From the NCBI RefSeq assembly GCF_030816615.1, contig NZ_JAUSYD010000001.1, positions 7,400,501-7,464,500 of the forward strand: a stretch of 64,000 bases of DNA, in the 5' to 3' direction. Source of the DNA: Streptomyces sp. B1I3. Its GTDB lineage: Bacteria > Actinomycetota > Actinomycetes > Streptomycetales > Streptomycetaceae. Shown here in pieces: positions 34,703 to 44,500 of the stretch (position 1 is its first letter; every line of letters starts with the position of its first letter). The translations under genes were made by a program, and so were the position numbers. The notes beneath the pieces were generated by a model. That model was not told where the DNA came from and made no database searches. It saw nothing but the letters and a program-made list of their open reading frames with translations.

Positions 34703-35677
34703 ATGGACATCGGTGTACTTCTTCCGACCGGAACCGCCCAGTGGGGCCCTGCCGACGACCCTCGCGAGCTGGTGGCCTTCGGCCGCTACGCCGAACGCTC
34801 GGGTTTCACCTCGCTCTTCGTCAACGATTCTCTGATCAGCCCGCGCATCGAGGCTCTGACGATGCTGGCCGCACTCGCCCCGGTGACCGAGACTGTGACA
34901 CTGGGCACAGCCGCGCTGATGCCGTTCCTCCGTCGGCCGATCCAGGCCGCGCAGGCACTTGCGTCGATCGACCTGCTGTCCGGTGGCCGGCTCACCGTGA
35001 CCGTCGGCGCCGGTTTCCCTGGCCGCTTCGGGCGGCCCCTCTACACACTTTCCGAGCTGCCGTGGGAAAGGCGCTTCGCCCGCCTGGACGAGACTGTTGC
35101 TCTGTGGCGGGCCCTGTGGGGCGGCGCCGACACCTTCCACGGCGAGATCCTCCGGTTCGATGACATCCCGCCCACGACCAGGCCGCCCCGAGCCGGCGGC
35201 CCGCCCATCTGGCTCGGCGCCGCGACCCCCGCAGCGCTGGCCCGCACTGGCCGACAGTACGACGGATGGCTGCCCTACCCGCCTGACCCCGCTGACTACG
35301 CATCCGGCCTCCGCAACGTCCACAAAGCGGCGACCGAAGCGGGACGCGAGACCGAGGACATCACTCCCGCACTATTCGTCTCGGTATGGATCGACAACGA
35401 CATCGAGAGCGGCCGTCGGGCACTGGACGACTACGCGCGGGCCACATACGGCATGCCACTGGAGGAGCTGGAAAGGATCCAGGCAGTTGTCACCGGCTCC
35501 GCGGACCAGGTGCTTGAGCACCTAGGGCGATACGTCGCCGCCGGTGCTCGGCATATCGTCGCCCGCCTCGGTGCCCTGGACCTGCACTCCCAGCACGACC
35601 AGCTCGAACGGATCGCAGACCTGATCCCCGCCGTCCAAGCGGCAGCGGATCACGCCTCCACCTCGGAAAGCTCCTGA
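34703..35677 (+). CDS. LLM-class flavin-dependent oxidoreductase
   Basis: A 324-residue enzyme. ATG 34703 (MDIGVLLPTGTAQWGPADDP) fits the family start better than upstream TTG or GTG codons. Luciferase-like features are the first strand IGVLLPTG, SLFVNDSLISPRIEALTMLA, VTLGTAALMPFLRRPIQAAQ, LTVTVGAGFPGRFGRPLYTL and PPIWLGAATPAALARTGRQY. Such F420- or FMN-dependent monooxygenases or reductases act on aldehydes, sulfonates or secondary metabolites. The substrate is unknown. Probably induced with the SnoaL-like gene. Confidence 0.88.
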   Translation: MDIGVLLPTGTAQWGPADDPRELVAFGRYAERSGFTSLFVNDSLISPRIEALTMLAALAPVTETVTLGTAALMPFLRRPIQAAQALASIDLLSGGRLTVTVGAGFPGRFGRPLYTLSELPWERRFARLDETVALWRALWGGADTFHGEILRFDDIPPTTRPPRAGGPPIWLGAATPAALARTGRQYDGWLPYPPDPADYASGLRNVHKAATEAGRETEDITPALFVSVWIDNDIESGRRALDDYARATYGMPLEELERIQAVVTGSADQVLEHLGRYVAAGARHIVARLGALDLHSQHDQLERIADLIPAVQAAADHASTSESS

Positions 35678-35705
35678 GCCTGGCCCAGTCGACACGAAGC
35701 GACGA

Positions 35706-36661
35706 TTACGGGACAGCTCTTACTACTCCAGTGAGATTTCGTGTCCTGAGCTGCGGGTCTGTGTAGTAAACGGTGGGACTCGGTTGGTTTTGTTCAGCGA
35801 CGTCCGGCGGTGAGCCGGCCGTCGAAGGTGATGTCGAAAGCTTGCAGCGCGGCCTTCCAGCGCATGGTGCAGCGTTTGCGTCCGGTGCCGGTCGGGTCCG
35901 TGCTTATGACGGCCAGGTAGACGCATTTGAGGGCTGCCTGCTCGGTGGGGGAGTGCACCCTGGCCCGGACGGCCTTGCGGAGCCGCGCGTTGATGCTTTC
36001 GATCGCGTTGGTGGTGCAGATGATCTTCCGGATCTCCACGTCGAACCGGAGGAAGGGCACAAACTCTGCCCAGGCCGCCTCCCAGAGCCTCACGATCGCC
36101 GGATACTTCCCGCCCCAGGCATCGGTGAACTCCACGAACCGCTCCAGCGCGGCTTCCTCGGTCGGCGCGGTGTAGACGGGCCTGAGCGCCTTCGCGATCT
36201 TCTCCCAGTCCTGCCGGGCTGCGTATCGGAAGCTGTTCCTCAGCAGGTGAACGACGCAGGTCTGGACGATCGTCGCAGGCCAGACGGTATTCACGGCGTC
36301 CGGAAGACCGGTCAGGCTGTCACAGACCAGCATCAGGACGTCGGCCGCGCCGCGGTTCTTGATCTCGGTCAGGACCTGGAGCCAGCACTTCGCACCCTCC
36401 CCACCGTCGCCGATCCACAGGCCCAGGATGTCCCGGTGCCCCTCGGCGGTGACCGCCACCGCCCTATAAACGGGCCGGTTGGCGACCTGCCCGTCCCTGA
36501 CCTTCACGTTCACACAGTCGATGAAGACGAGCGGGTACACGCTGTCCAGTGGCCGGTTCTGCCATTCGGTCATGCCGGCCATCACGCTGTCGGTGATCGT
36601 GGAGATCGTGGACTTGGAGATCTCCGCGCCGTACACCTCGGCGAGATGCGCGGAGATCTCC
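35706..36661 (-). pseudogene. IS256-family transposase, C-terminal two thirds, cut by a Tn7-like end
   Basis: Coding sequence 36661-35794 reads EISAHLAEVYGAEISKSTIS, then PLVFIDCVNVKVRDGQVANR (first Asp), LMLVCDSLTGLPDAVNTVWP (second Asp) and KIICTTNAIESINARLRKAV (Glu context). The IS terminus TTACGGGACAGCTCTTA is at 35706-35722. Homology starts abruptly at the 36662 junction, where an array of transposon end sites begins, so the first third is missing. Confidence 0.85.
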
Positions 36662-36739
36662 TGTCCTCTGACATCGAATCTTGCTCGTCTGCCATCGAAG
36701 CCTGATGACTGCCAGTCCGGTGACAGCGAAGTTTGATCA
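36662..36739 (+). repeat. Tn7-like left-end array 1 (three putative TnsB sites)
   Basis: The terminus TGTCCTC (36662) precedes three related ~19-mers: TGACATCGAATCTTGCTCG (36669), TGCCATCGAAGCCTGATGA (36690) and TGACAGCGAAGTTTGATCA (36721), stepping 21 and 31 bp. Array 2 at 37281 has the same motif, order and spacing. Directly repeated ~20-bp sites beginning near a TG terminus are how TnsB-type transposases bind their ends. Confidence 0.7.
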
Positions 36740-36792
36740 CCCAGGTCAGGCCCTGTGCTGGGGCCTGAGGGCGGACCGCTCATGATGACCTC

Positions 36793-37269
36793 ATGGAGAA
36801 CGCGGTCGAAAAGATCAAGGTCTGGTTCCGGTTCGTCCCACGTGAGGGCTGGTTCCCGCAGGACACCGAGGGGCTGTGGGCGACGAGGCTTGGAGAAGAC
36901 ACGGCCCGCGTGCAGAACGCTCCGTTTCTTCAGGATGGTGTGGCGGAGGGCGACATCGTGCGGTTCGAGACGGGCTCCGACGGGCTCCACTGGGCTGCCG
37001 GGCGGGTCAGTTCCTCAGGTAACTGCACAATTCGGGTAGTGCCCGTTCCGTCTGGTCCACTGGGCCGCAGCGCGCAGGCCGTGCACGAACGCCTGTCGGT
37101 ATTCGGTCTCGGCGGTGAGGTCTTCAGCACGGAGTTCCCCATGGCGGCCTTCACGGCACCGGCTGGCGCCGACTTCGCCGGGATCAAGAGGTTGCTAGAG
37201 CAGGGGGAGGAAAAAGGATGGTGGCACTACGAAATCGGCTGCGGCACGGAGGAGTGGTGGAGTGCCTAA
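36793..37269 (+). CDS. DUF4265 family protein lying between two transposon-end arrays
   Basis: A 158-residue soluble protein from ATG 36793 (MENAVEKIKVWFRFVPREGW). Family pattern: TEGLWATRLGEDTARVQNAP, FLQDGVAEGDIVRFETGSDG, SSGNCTIRVVPVPSGPLGRS and the end LLEQGEEKGWWHYEIGCGTE. It appears intact, unlike the paralogue at 14398. Its position between two arrays in the same orientation suggests it was captured as cargo, or stranded when one element inserted into another. Confidence 0.85.
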   Translation: MENAVEKIKVWFRFVPREGWFPQDTEGLWATRLGEDTARVQNAPFLQDGVAEGDIVRFETGSDGLHWAAGRVSSSGNCTIRVVPVPSGPLGRSAQAVHERLSVFGLGGEVFSTEFPMAAFTAPAGADFAGIKRLLEQGEEKGWWHYEIGCGTEEWWSA

Positions 37270-37280
37270 GCTCCGCGGGG

Positions 37281-37358
37281 TGCTCTCCTGCAACGAATCT
37301 TGTTCGATTGCCACCGAAGTCTGACGAACCGTACTTTTCTGTCATTGAAGCTTGAGCA
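37281..37358 (+). repeat. Tn7-like left-end array 2 (three putative TnsB sites)
   Basis: After TGCTCTCC come TGCAACGAATCTTGTTCGA (37289), TGCCACCGAAGTCTGACGA (37309) and TGTCATTGAAGCTTGAGCA (37340), stepping 20 and 31 bp. The array sits directly in front of tnsA, as expected for the end from which a TnsABC operon is read. Confidence 0.7.
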
Positions 37359-37384
37359 CTCGGGGCGGTCGTTGGTCTGGGGGC

Positions 37385-38140
37385 GTGGTGGGGGCACCTG
37401 CGCGTGCGTACGGGGAGGCAGTGTTATCGGCCTTTGAGCTGGACTCTTCCGTGTTGGGTGAGCGGGTGCGGGTGCCGCTGGCCGAGGGGTGGAGTTCGCG
37501 GTTCGAGGAGGCCGAGCCGGTTCGTGGCTTCCGGTGGGACAAGGGGGCCCGGGGCTTCGCGGGTTGGTACTACGCGGTCACCGCCGGGGACTTGATCGGG
37601 TTCGAGTCCTGGCTGGAGCGGGATCGGCTGATCCTGCTGGACCGGGATCCGGATGTCGTGGGGGTGGCCTCGCAGCCGTTCTGGTTGCACTGGCATGACG
37701 GAAAGCGTCCGCGCCGGCACGCGCCGGACTACTTCGTACGGCTCGCGGACGGACGGGCACGCGTGGTCGACGTCCGGGCCGGTGACCAGATCGACGAGGC
37801 GTCCGCGGAGGCTTTCGCGGCGACCGAGCGGGCCTGCCGGGCAGTGGGCTGGGAGTTCGTACGGGTGGGGGTGCCCGATCCGGTGCTGATGGCGAACGTG
37901 CGGTGGCTGGTCCGCTACCGCCGGGCTCGATCCGCCCGCCGGGCGGACGTCGTGGACGGTCTGCTGGAGCTGTTCGCCGAGCCGGGCCCGCTGCGGGCCG
38001 GGGCGGTGCGGGTGGGCGATCCGCTGCTGGTGCTGCCGCACCTGTTTCATCTGCTGTGGTCCGGGGCCCTGGTGGCCGACCTGGAGGGGGAACCGCTGCA
38101 CAGCGGGACCGTGGTCTGGACGAGGGGGAAGAGCCGGTGA
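37385..38140 (+). CDS. TnsA-like endonuclease subunit of a Tn7-like transposon
   Basis: About 251 residues from GTG 37385 (or 37388). The family core is present: RGFRWDKGARGFAGWYYAVT, FESWLERDRLILLDRDPDVV, GVASQPFWLHWHDGKRPRRH and APDYFVRLADGRARVVDVRA, with the PD-D-VxVR nuclease residues (the D in APDYF and VVDVR). A C-terminal helical part contacts TnsC in the family. TnsA cuts the 5' strands at the ends and makes transposition cut-and-paste. Its stop overlaps the tnsB start (GTGA), so the tns genes form an operon. Confidence 0.85.
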   Translation: MVGAPARAYGEAVLSAFELDSSVLGERVRVPLAEGWSSRFEEAEPVRGFRWDKGARGFAGWYYAVTAGDLIGFESWLERDRLILLDRDPDVVGVASQPFWLHWHDGKRPRRHAPDYFVRLADGRARVVDVRAGDQIDEASAEAFAATERACRAVGWEFVRVGVPDPVLMANVRWLVRYRRARSARRADVVDGLLELFAEPGPLRAGAVRVGDPLLVLPHLFHLLWSGALVADLEGEPLHSGTVVWTRGKSR

Positions 38141-39451
38141 CGTTCTTGCAGCGGCTGGCCGCGATCGAGGCCGGCGCCTGGGTGCGGGCCGCGGGGCAAG
38201 TCCGGGCGGTGGTGGCGGTCTCGGCGACGTCGGTGACACTGACCGGCGACGGGGAAACGGAGCGGCTGGTGGTCGGGACGGGCGAGTTGCTGGCCGTGGA
38301 GGACTTCGCGGTGATCGGCAGCCCGGTGCGGATGCCGCTGCCGGCCGCCTCCCTGCTTGAGACGCTGCCGCAGGAGGCGAGGCAGAAGGCCCTGTGGTGG
38401 GAGGGGCACATCCTCGAGGTGCTGCATGGCTTGGCGCCGGGCGCGGGTCCGGGCGCCAAGCCCCGGCCCGAGTACGGTCCGGGCCGGTCGTTGACGGTCC
38501 GCGAGCGGGCGAAGGCCGCCGAGCTGACCGCGGCGGGCCACCCGGCCGCGGCGAGTACGGTCGCCCTCAAGCGGCGCCGTTACCAGGCCCAGGTCGTGAC
38601 GGGGCTGGCCGATCACCGGCCGGTCCGCAAGAAGCCGGCCTTCGGGGCCGTCGACGACAAGATCGTGGCGGCGAAGCGGCAGGCGGTCGCCGAGGCCGTC
38701 GACGCCTCCACCCGCCGGGGCACGTTCATCATCTGGCGGACGGGCGAACTGCTGCGGCACACGCCCGAGGGCCGGGCGGTGACGCTGCCCTCGGAACGGA
38801 CGCTCTACCGGCTGCTGGCCAAGCTCACCGACGGCACCCACACGTTCGGCTCGGCCGTCAACCGGCGTTCGCGCGCCCACGGGGCGAGTGGCCCGTTCGG
38901 CGAGCGGACGGTCTTCGCGCCGGGCGACGATCATGCAGATCGACTCCACCCCGCTCGACGTCCTGGTCCTCCTGGACAGCGGGGTGACCGGGAAGGTCGA
39001 TCTCACCGGCATGATCGACGTCGCGACGAGGACGCTGACCGCGGCGGTGCTGCGGCCGACCACGAAGTCGGTCGACGCGAGCGTGCTGCTGGCCCGCACG
39101 GTCACCCCCGAACCCATGCGGCCGGGCTGGGCGGACGCGCTGGCGATGTCCCGCTCAGTGCTGCCGCACCGCCAGCTCCTCCAGCTCGACGAACGCCTGG
39201 CCCACGCCGCCGCCCGGCCGGTGATCGTGCCGGAGACGATCGTCTGCGACCACGGGGGCGAGCCGGGCCCCAGGCCGAGTCGGCGCGAGCGGCGGGTGGC
39301 GGCCCGCACCAAGAACACCGGCCCCTCCATCCCCACCCTCGAGTCCGCCGAACCGGCCGAACCAGAGGCCGAGCCAGACGGGGAGTCCCTGGCCGAAGTG
39401 ATCCCGCTGGGCCTGTTCGACCCGCTCGAAGACCCCTGGAGGAGGCCGTGA
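38137..39451 (+). pseudogene. TnsB-like DDE transposase, frameshifted and internally deleted
   Basis: GTG 38137 starts VTFLQRLAAIEAGAWVRAAG. An N-terminal HTH region (SLTVRERAKAAELTAAGHPA) and GTFIIWRTGELLRHTPEGRA follow. A one-base shift at ~38928 moves the catalytic core MQIDSTPLDVLVLLDSGVTG (first Asp) into the next frame, which runs to ETIVCDHGGEPGP (second Asp). Sequence then jumps to the family tail RRVAARTKNTGPSIPTLESA and LGLFDPLEDPWRRP, so several hundred codons, including the catalytic Glu, are deleted. Confidence 0.8.
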
Positions 39452-39712
39452 GCGAGCCGGAGGAGCCGGGACAGCACCTGACCACCCTCGACGGCTGGAT
39501 CCGGTTCGTCAACCGCCCGCCCGAGGCGCCGCCGCGGCTCTCCCCGGACGAGTACGCCGCCCTGCCCGCAGCAAAGCGGACGGCTTACGACGAGGACCGG
39601 CTCGACTACCACACCCGCCTGCTGGTGGTCCGCACCTCCACCGTCCAGCACACCGTCGCCACCGGCCGCCGCCTGGTCCTGCTCAACCGGCACGCGATCA
39701 GCGCCCGCCGTC
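39448..39712 (+). pseudogene. TnsC-like AAA ATPase, N-terminal piece
   Basis: GTG 39448, overlapping the tnsB stop, encodes LTTLDGWIRFVNRPPEAPPR, AAKRTAYDEDRLDYHTRLLV and TSTVQHTVATGRRLVLLNRH ending AISARR. This is the segment just before the Walker A motif in actinobacterial TnsC/TniB-type regulators. It is cut there. No tnsD/tniQ was found, and no right end is visible in the window. Confidence 0.75.
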
Positions 39713-39779
39713 AGCCATCAACTGTCGCTTTCAGTGCGGGAGTTACACCACTCACCGTACAGACCCTTTGACAGACCCG

Positions 39780-40206
39780 GCTCCAGCGGCGCACCCCGCT
39801 CATCGAGCCCTTCGATGGCCGGCTGACCGCACGAGGTCCTGTGGTCCGGATCACCGGACGGCGGCGAGAAGGGCTGGAACAACTCCGGCCTGTTGTCAGT
39901 TCAACTGGTTGTGGGTACGGAGGGGACAGTGTCCCCGGGCCTCACCTATAGCCCATGGGGAAGATCGTTCGGCTGAAGCCCCATGGAGCCCTCCGCCGAG
40001 AGGCGACCGCCCTCCGCGCCCACACCCCATCGGCCCCGGCTGCCCTTCCCCGACCAACCGGGGCTTTCCGGTGCCTGCGCACCACCGTCACCAACGGCAC
40101 CGCAACGTCCGCGGCTCTGCTCTGCTCGGTCACGCGGTCCGTGAGAGGCGTGGGCAACGGGGAGCACCGCCCACACCACGGTGAACGTCGCCAGCATCGC
40201 GACCTA
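39780..40206. other. ~430 bp between tnsC remnant and IS5, no gene identified
   Basis: Short frames only. A plus-strand piece with LIEPFDGRLTARGPVVRITG (~39800-39880) looks like a protein scrap I cannot place. The remainder is GC-rich without start signals. Confidence 0.4.
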
Positions 40207-41100
40207 GGAGTTGTCGTCGAAGTGTCACGGCCACATCGGGAGCGATGCGAGGGTGACGGCTGCCTGGTAGGACTCGGCGGTTTTGTCGTATCGGGTGGCG
40301 ATGCCGCGCTATTGCTTCAAGCGGTTGAAGCAGCGTTCCACGACGTTTCGGTGTTTGTGGATCCGTTTGTCGAAGGTCGGTGGGCGGCCGCCGCGGCTGG
40401 CGCGACGGGCACGGTTGCGGACCTGGTCGGCCCTCTCCGGGATGGTGTGGGGGATGGTGCGACGCCGCAGCCAGGTGCGGATCGCCTTGGAGCTGTAACC
40501 CTTGTCGCCGATGACGTGAGCGGGCCGCACCCTCGGCCGGCCCGGGCCAAGACGGGGCACCCGTATTTCGTCCATCACCGCGGTGAACTGGGTGCAGTCG
40601 TTGGTGTTGCCACCCGTGACCACCAGGGCGAGCGGGTGGCCCAGGCCGTCGCATGCCAGGTGAATCTTGCTGGTCAGCCCGCCTCTGGAGCGTCCCGGGG
40701 CCGGGCTGCGGCGCCTCCTTTTCGGGCACCGGCCGCGTGCTGGTGGGCGCGGACGATGCTGGAGTCGACCGACACCAGCCAGTCGATGTCCCCGGCCGCG
40801 TCCGCCCGGGCCTGCGCGGCCCGCAGCATCCGGTCGAACGTGCCGTCGGCGGCCCAGCGGCGAAACCGGGTGTGCAGGCTCGCCCAGGATCCGTACCGCT
40901 CGGGTACATCCCGCCAGGCCACCCCGGCACGGAACTTCCACACGATCCCGTTGAGCATCGTCCGGTCATCCAGCCGAGGCCGCCCCATGGAGGTCCGGGG
41001 CAACAGCGGCCGCACGAAGTCCCACTCTGCATCGGACAGTTCATGGCGACGTATCACCCGACCATGATCCACCAATCAAGATCACATTGACGACAGACCC
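40207..41100 (-). mobile_element. IS5-type (IS427-like) insertion sequence with TA target duplication
   Basis: The left end GGAGTTGTCGTCGAAGTG (from 40207) and the inverted right end GGGTCTGTCGTCAATGTG (from 41100) form imperfect ~18-bp terminal repeats. TA flanks both sides within CTAGG. The length is 894 bp, with one transposase on the minus strand. Confidence 0.8.
40225..41075 (-). pseudogene. IS5-type transposase, two frames plus amber codon
   Basis: Frame 1 from 41075: RRHELSDAEWDFVRPLLPRT, then [20 protein letters not shown] with the first Asp, and RK. At CGA AAA GGA (~40722) a -1 slip gives access to GRSRGGLTSKIHLACDGLGH, VIGDKGYSSKAIRTWLRRRT and RNVVERCFNRLKQ. A TAG follows where relatives have Trp, and the same frame then resumes RGIATRYDKTAESYQAAVTL to a stop at 40225. 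The amber probably inactivates it. Confidence 0.8.
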
Positions 41101-41103
41101 TAG

Positions 41104-41509
41104 GACTCACCACGAGATCCACGCTTTCTGCGCCAGCACGATGTCCCAGCCATGCTCTGCGCGGGCTGCGGTGCGTGCACCCATCACCGACCGATGTCCG
41201 CGGTGGGCCGGCGTCTGGGTCACTCCCGAGGGTGAGTTCGGCCCGTTGTGTGACAACCCCGATGCTCATCCTATGGCTGCGAGGGTCTCTGCTCGGGACG
41301 CTCACCGACCTTGAGTTCGGCACCCCGCATCGTCCCGATTGAGCTATGGGGGTGGCGGGGTGCCGTGTCCACGGCCAGGATGGCACCCGCAATCGCGTCA
41401 TTCCGCTCAGCCTGCACGCACATCTTGCGGAGGGCAATATTCCGAATTGGTGGGTGGTTCCTGCGGAGTTACGCTCCCTCCTTACTTGATCCAAACATGA
41501 GGAGGATTC
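41104..41509. other. ~400 bp upstream of the large secreted protein, no gene identified
   Basis: No frame shows family resemblance. A short piece RWAGVWVTPEGEFGPLCDNP (~41190-41260) may be a protein scrap. The 3' part carries the GAGGAGG ribosome site for 41510 and presumably its promoter. Confidence 0.4.
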
Positions 41510-44500
41510 GTGAAACCTGCTGGTCGAACGGGTAGATCAGGAAGAAGACCGGGCGCGACGGGATCATCGTGGTGGGCAGTTGCTGCTGTCCTGACCGCCC
41601 TGTTGGCGAGCTCCTCCCCTCTGTTGGCCGCCGTAGCCACAGCAGAGCCCACGGGGGACGCCGCGGACTCCGCCACTAAGCGGCAGGAGGAATCCCCGGC
41701 CCGTGTCGAGTTGGTCGCGGAACGCACTGAGTCGACCACCACCTGGGCGAATCCCGACGGAACCCTCACCGTGGAGTCCTATACCGGCCCGATCCGCGTG
41801 AAGCAGTCCGACGGCGGCTGGAAGCCCGTCGACACCACGCTCGTCACCGACGGTGGCGCGATCCGCCCGAAGTCCGCTGCAGCCGACATCACCCTTTCCG
41901 GGGGCGGCGACAGCCGGCCGCTGGCGGAAGTCTCCCGGGGCGGCAGGTCCCTCGGGCTCGAGTGGAAGGGGACATTGCCCGCTCCCGAGTTGAAGGGTTC
42001 CACCGCGACCTACCGTGACGCCGTCGAGGGCGGTGACCTCGTGGTGACCGCCCTCAAGGAGGGGATATCCCACTCGGTCATCCTCAACGAGCGCCCGGAC
42101 AGCCCCGTCACTTACGAACTCTCTGTGCAAACGGACGGGTTGACGCTGCAGGAGACCTCCGAGAAGCGGCTTCAGTGGCAGGACGACAAGGGGAGGACGG
42201 TCGCCACCGCGCCGGTCCCGGTGATGTGGGGATCCGGCGAGCGGGGCAGCACCGGAGAGCCTCAGCACCTCGCCGCCATCGACGTCACCGTGAAGCAGGA
42301 GGCCGACGGAGACGGGCAGGTACTGGTACTGAAGCCGGACCCGGCTTTCCTCTCCGACCCGGACCTGGCATACCCGGTCACCATCGATCCGACCGATTCC
42401 CTCCTCGGCCCGGTCACCGACACCTGGATCCAGTACGACGACTACCTCACTTCGCAGAGAGGTTCGACGGAGCTTAAGTCCGGTACCTACAACGGAACGG
42501 AGAAGGCGCGCTCCTTCCTCAAGTTCGACGTCGCCAAGTACGCTGACAAGCACATCCTCGATACCGACCTGCGGCTGTACTCGTACTACTCCTCCACCTG
42601 CAACACCGCCAACTCCGGTAACCAGGTGCGCCGGATCACCACCGCCTGGGACCCGTCTGCAGTGTCCTGGTCGGCCCAGCCGACGACCACCGCGACTGGC
42701 GCCGTCACCTCCACTGCGGCCAAGGGCTACAGCAGCAGCAGCTGCCCGGCCGGACACGTCTCCTGGGACGTGGACTCCATAGTCCAGGCCTGGGCGGGCG
42801 GTGAGCCCAACTACGGAGTGCGGGTCGCTGCTGTCGATGAGACGGACCCGCTGACCTGGCGCCGCTACCATTCCTCGAACCAGACCGACGGATCCCACAA
42901 CGCGGCCTACGAGCCGTCCCTGACGGTCACCTACAACAGCCTGCCGGGCACGGCAGCTGCCGTCTCACCTGCCTCCGGAAGCCTCACCTCCGACACCACG
43001 CCCACCCTGTCCGCCAAGGCTACCGACGCCGACGGCCAGCAGCTCACCCACACCTTCGAGGTGTGGACCCCCACCGGTACCTCCGCCCTGCGCACGGGCA
43101 CCTCGGTGGCCGTGGCCTCCGGCGCCGCCGCGACCCACACGGTTGCCGCGCTGCCCGCGGGATCGTACAAGTGGCGGGCCAAGGCGTCCGACGGCACCGA
43201 CACGGGTGCGTGGTCGGGCTGGCAGACCTTCACCGTAGACACCACCGTGCCCACGACCCCCACTCTCACCTCCAGCAGTCACCCCGTGGGCGGGAACTGG
43301 TACGGCACGTCCTCCTTCGCCGGCTCGCTCGCCTCCACCGACGCGTCGGGCATCGCGGGCTACGCGGTGAAGATTGACCAGGATGCCGCCACCAGCCCGG
43401 GCACAGCGGTCACGCAGACCACCACCGCCGTCACCCGGACCGGCCTCGCCGACGGCATCTGGTACGTCCACGCGGCCGCCATCGACAAGGCGGGCCTCTG
43501 GTCCGCCGCCCGGCACTCCGCCTTCCAGGTGGACGTCACCGCGCCCGGCGCCGCCGGCAGCCTGGCCTCCTCCACCCATCCCGTGACCACCAGCGCCTAC
43601 GCGAATCGAACCGCCTCATTCACCTGGTCCGCCCCCGCCGACCGGTCCGGCATCGCGGGCTACGCGGTCACGGCGGACCGGACGGCCGACTCCCTGCCCC
43701 CGACCACCGGCACCCCGCAAACGGCCATGTCGTACACCGCGACCACCGATGCCGACGGCACCTGGTACGTCCATGTTCGGGCGAAGGACAAGGCAGGCAA
43801 CTGGTCCTCGAGCGCGGCTCACCTGCCGTTCAAGGTGGACATGAACCTGCCGGCCAGCCCGCTGATCAGCTCCTCCTCGCACCCCGACCAGGCGCGGGCC
43901 TACCACAGCGGTGACCTGGCCGCCACCTGGACGGCGCCCTCTGGCTCCTCCGCCGGTTACAGCTTGGTCGTGGACAAGGTCTCCAACACCGTCCCGGACA
44001 CCCAACCGGACACCACCGGCACGACCCACCGGGCACAGCTCGCCGAAGGCACCTGGTACCTGCATGTCCGGGGCGTCGACAGCAACGGGACCGGTGGCGC
44101 GAGCTCGCACTTCCGTGTCGCCGTGGACACCACCGCCCCCGGCGCCCCCGGTGTGACTTCGACGGACTTCCCCGTCGACACCTGGGCCGGAGCCGCCGGC
44201 ACCCCGGGCGCCTTCCAGGTGACGCCGTCCGGATCCGACACCGCGAGCCTCGCCTACCGCGTGGACGACGGAACGCCCACCACCGTTCCGGTGACCGGCA
44301 GTCCGGTCGAACTACGGATCACCCCGGCCTCGGCCGGCCGCCATGTGCTGACCGTCACCGTCACCGACCGGGCGGGCAACGTCTCCGCAGAGACCAGCAG
44401 GGCCTTCCATGTCGGGCGTGCGGCGATCACGGCCCCGGCCAATGGCGAGGTACTCGTCGGCTCGGTGGACCTCGCGGTCAGCAGTCCCGCCGGGCTCACC

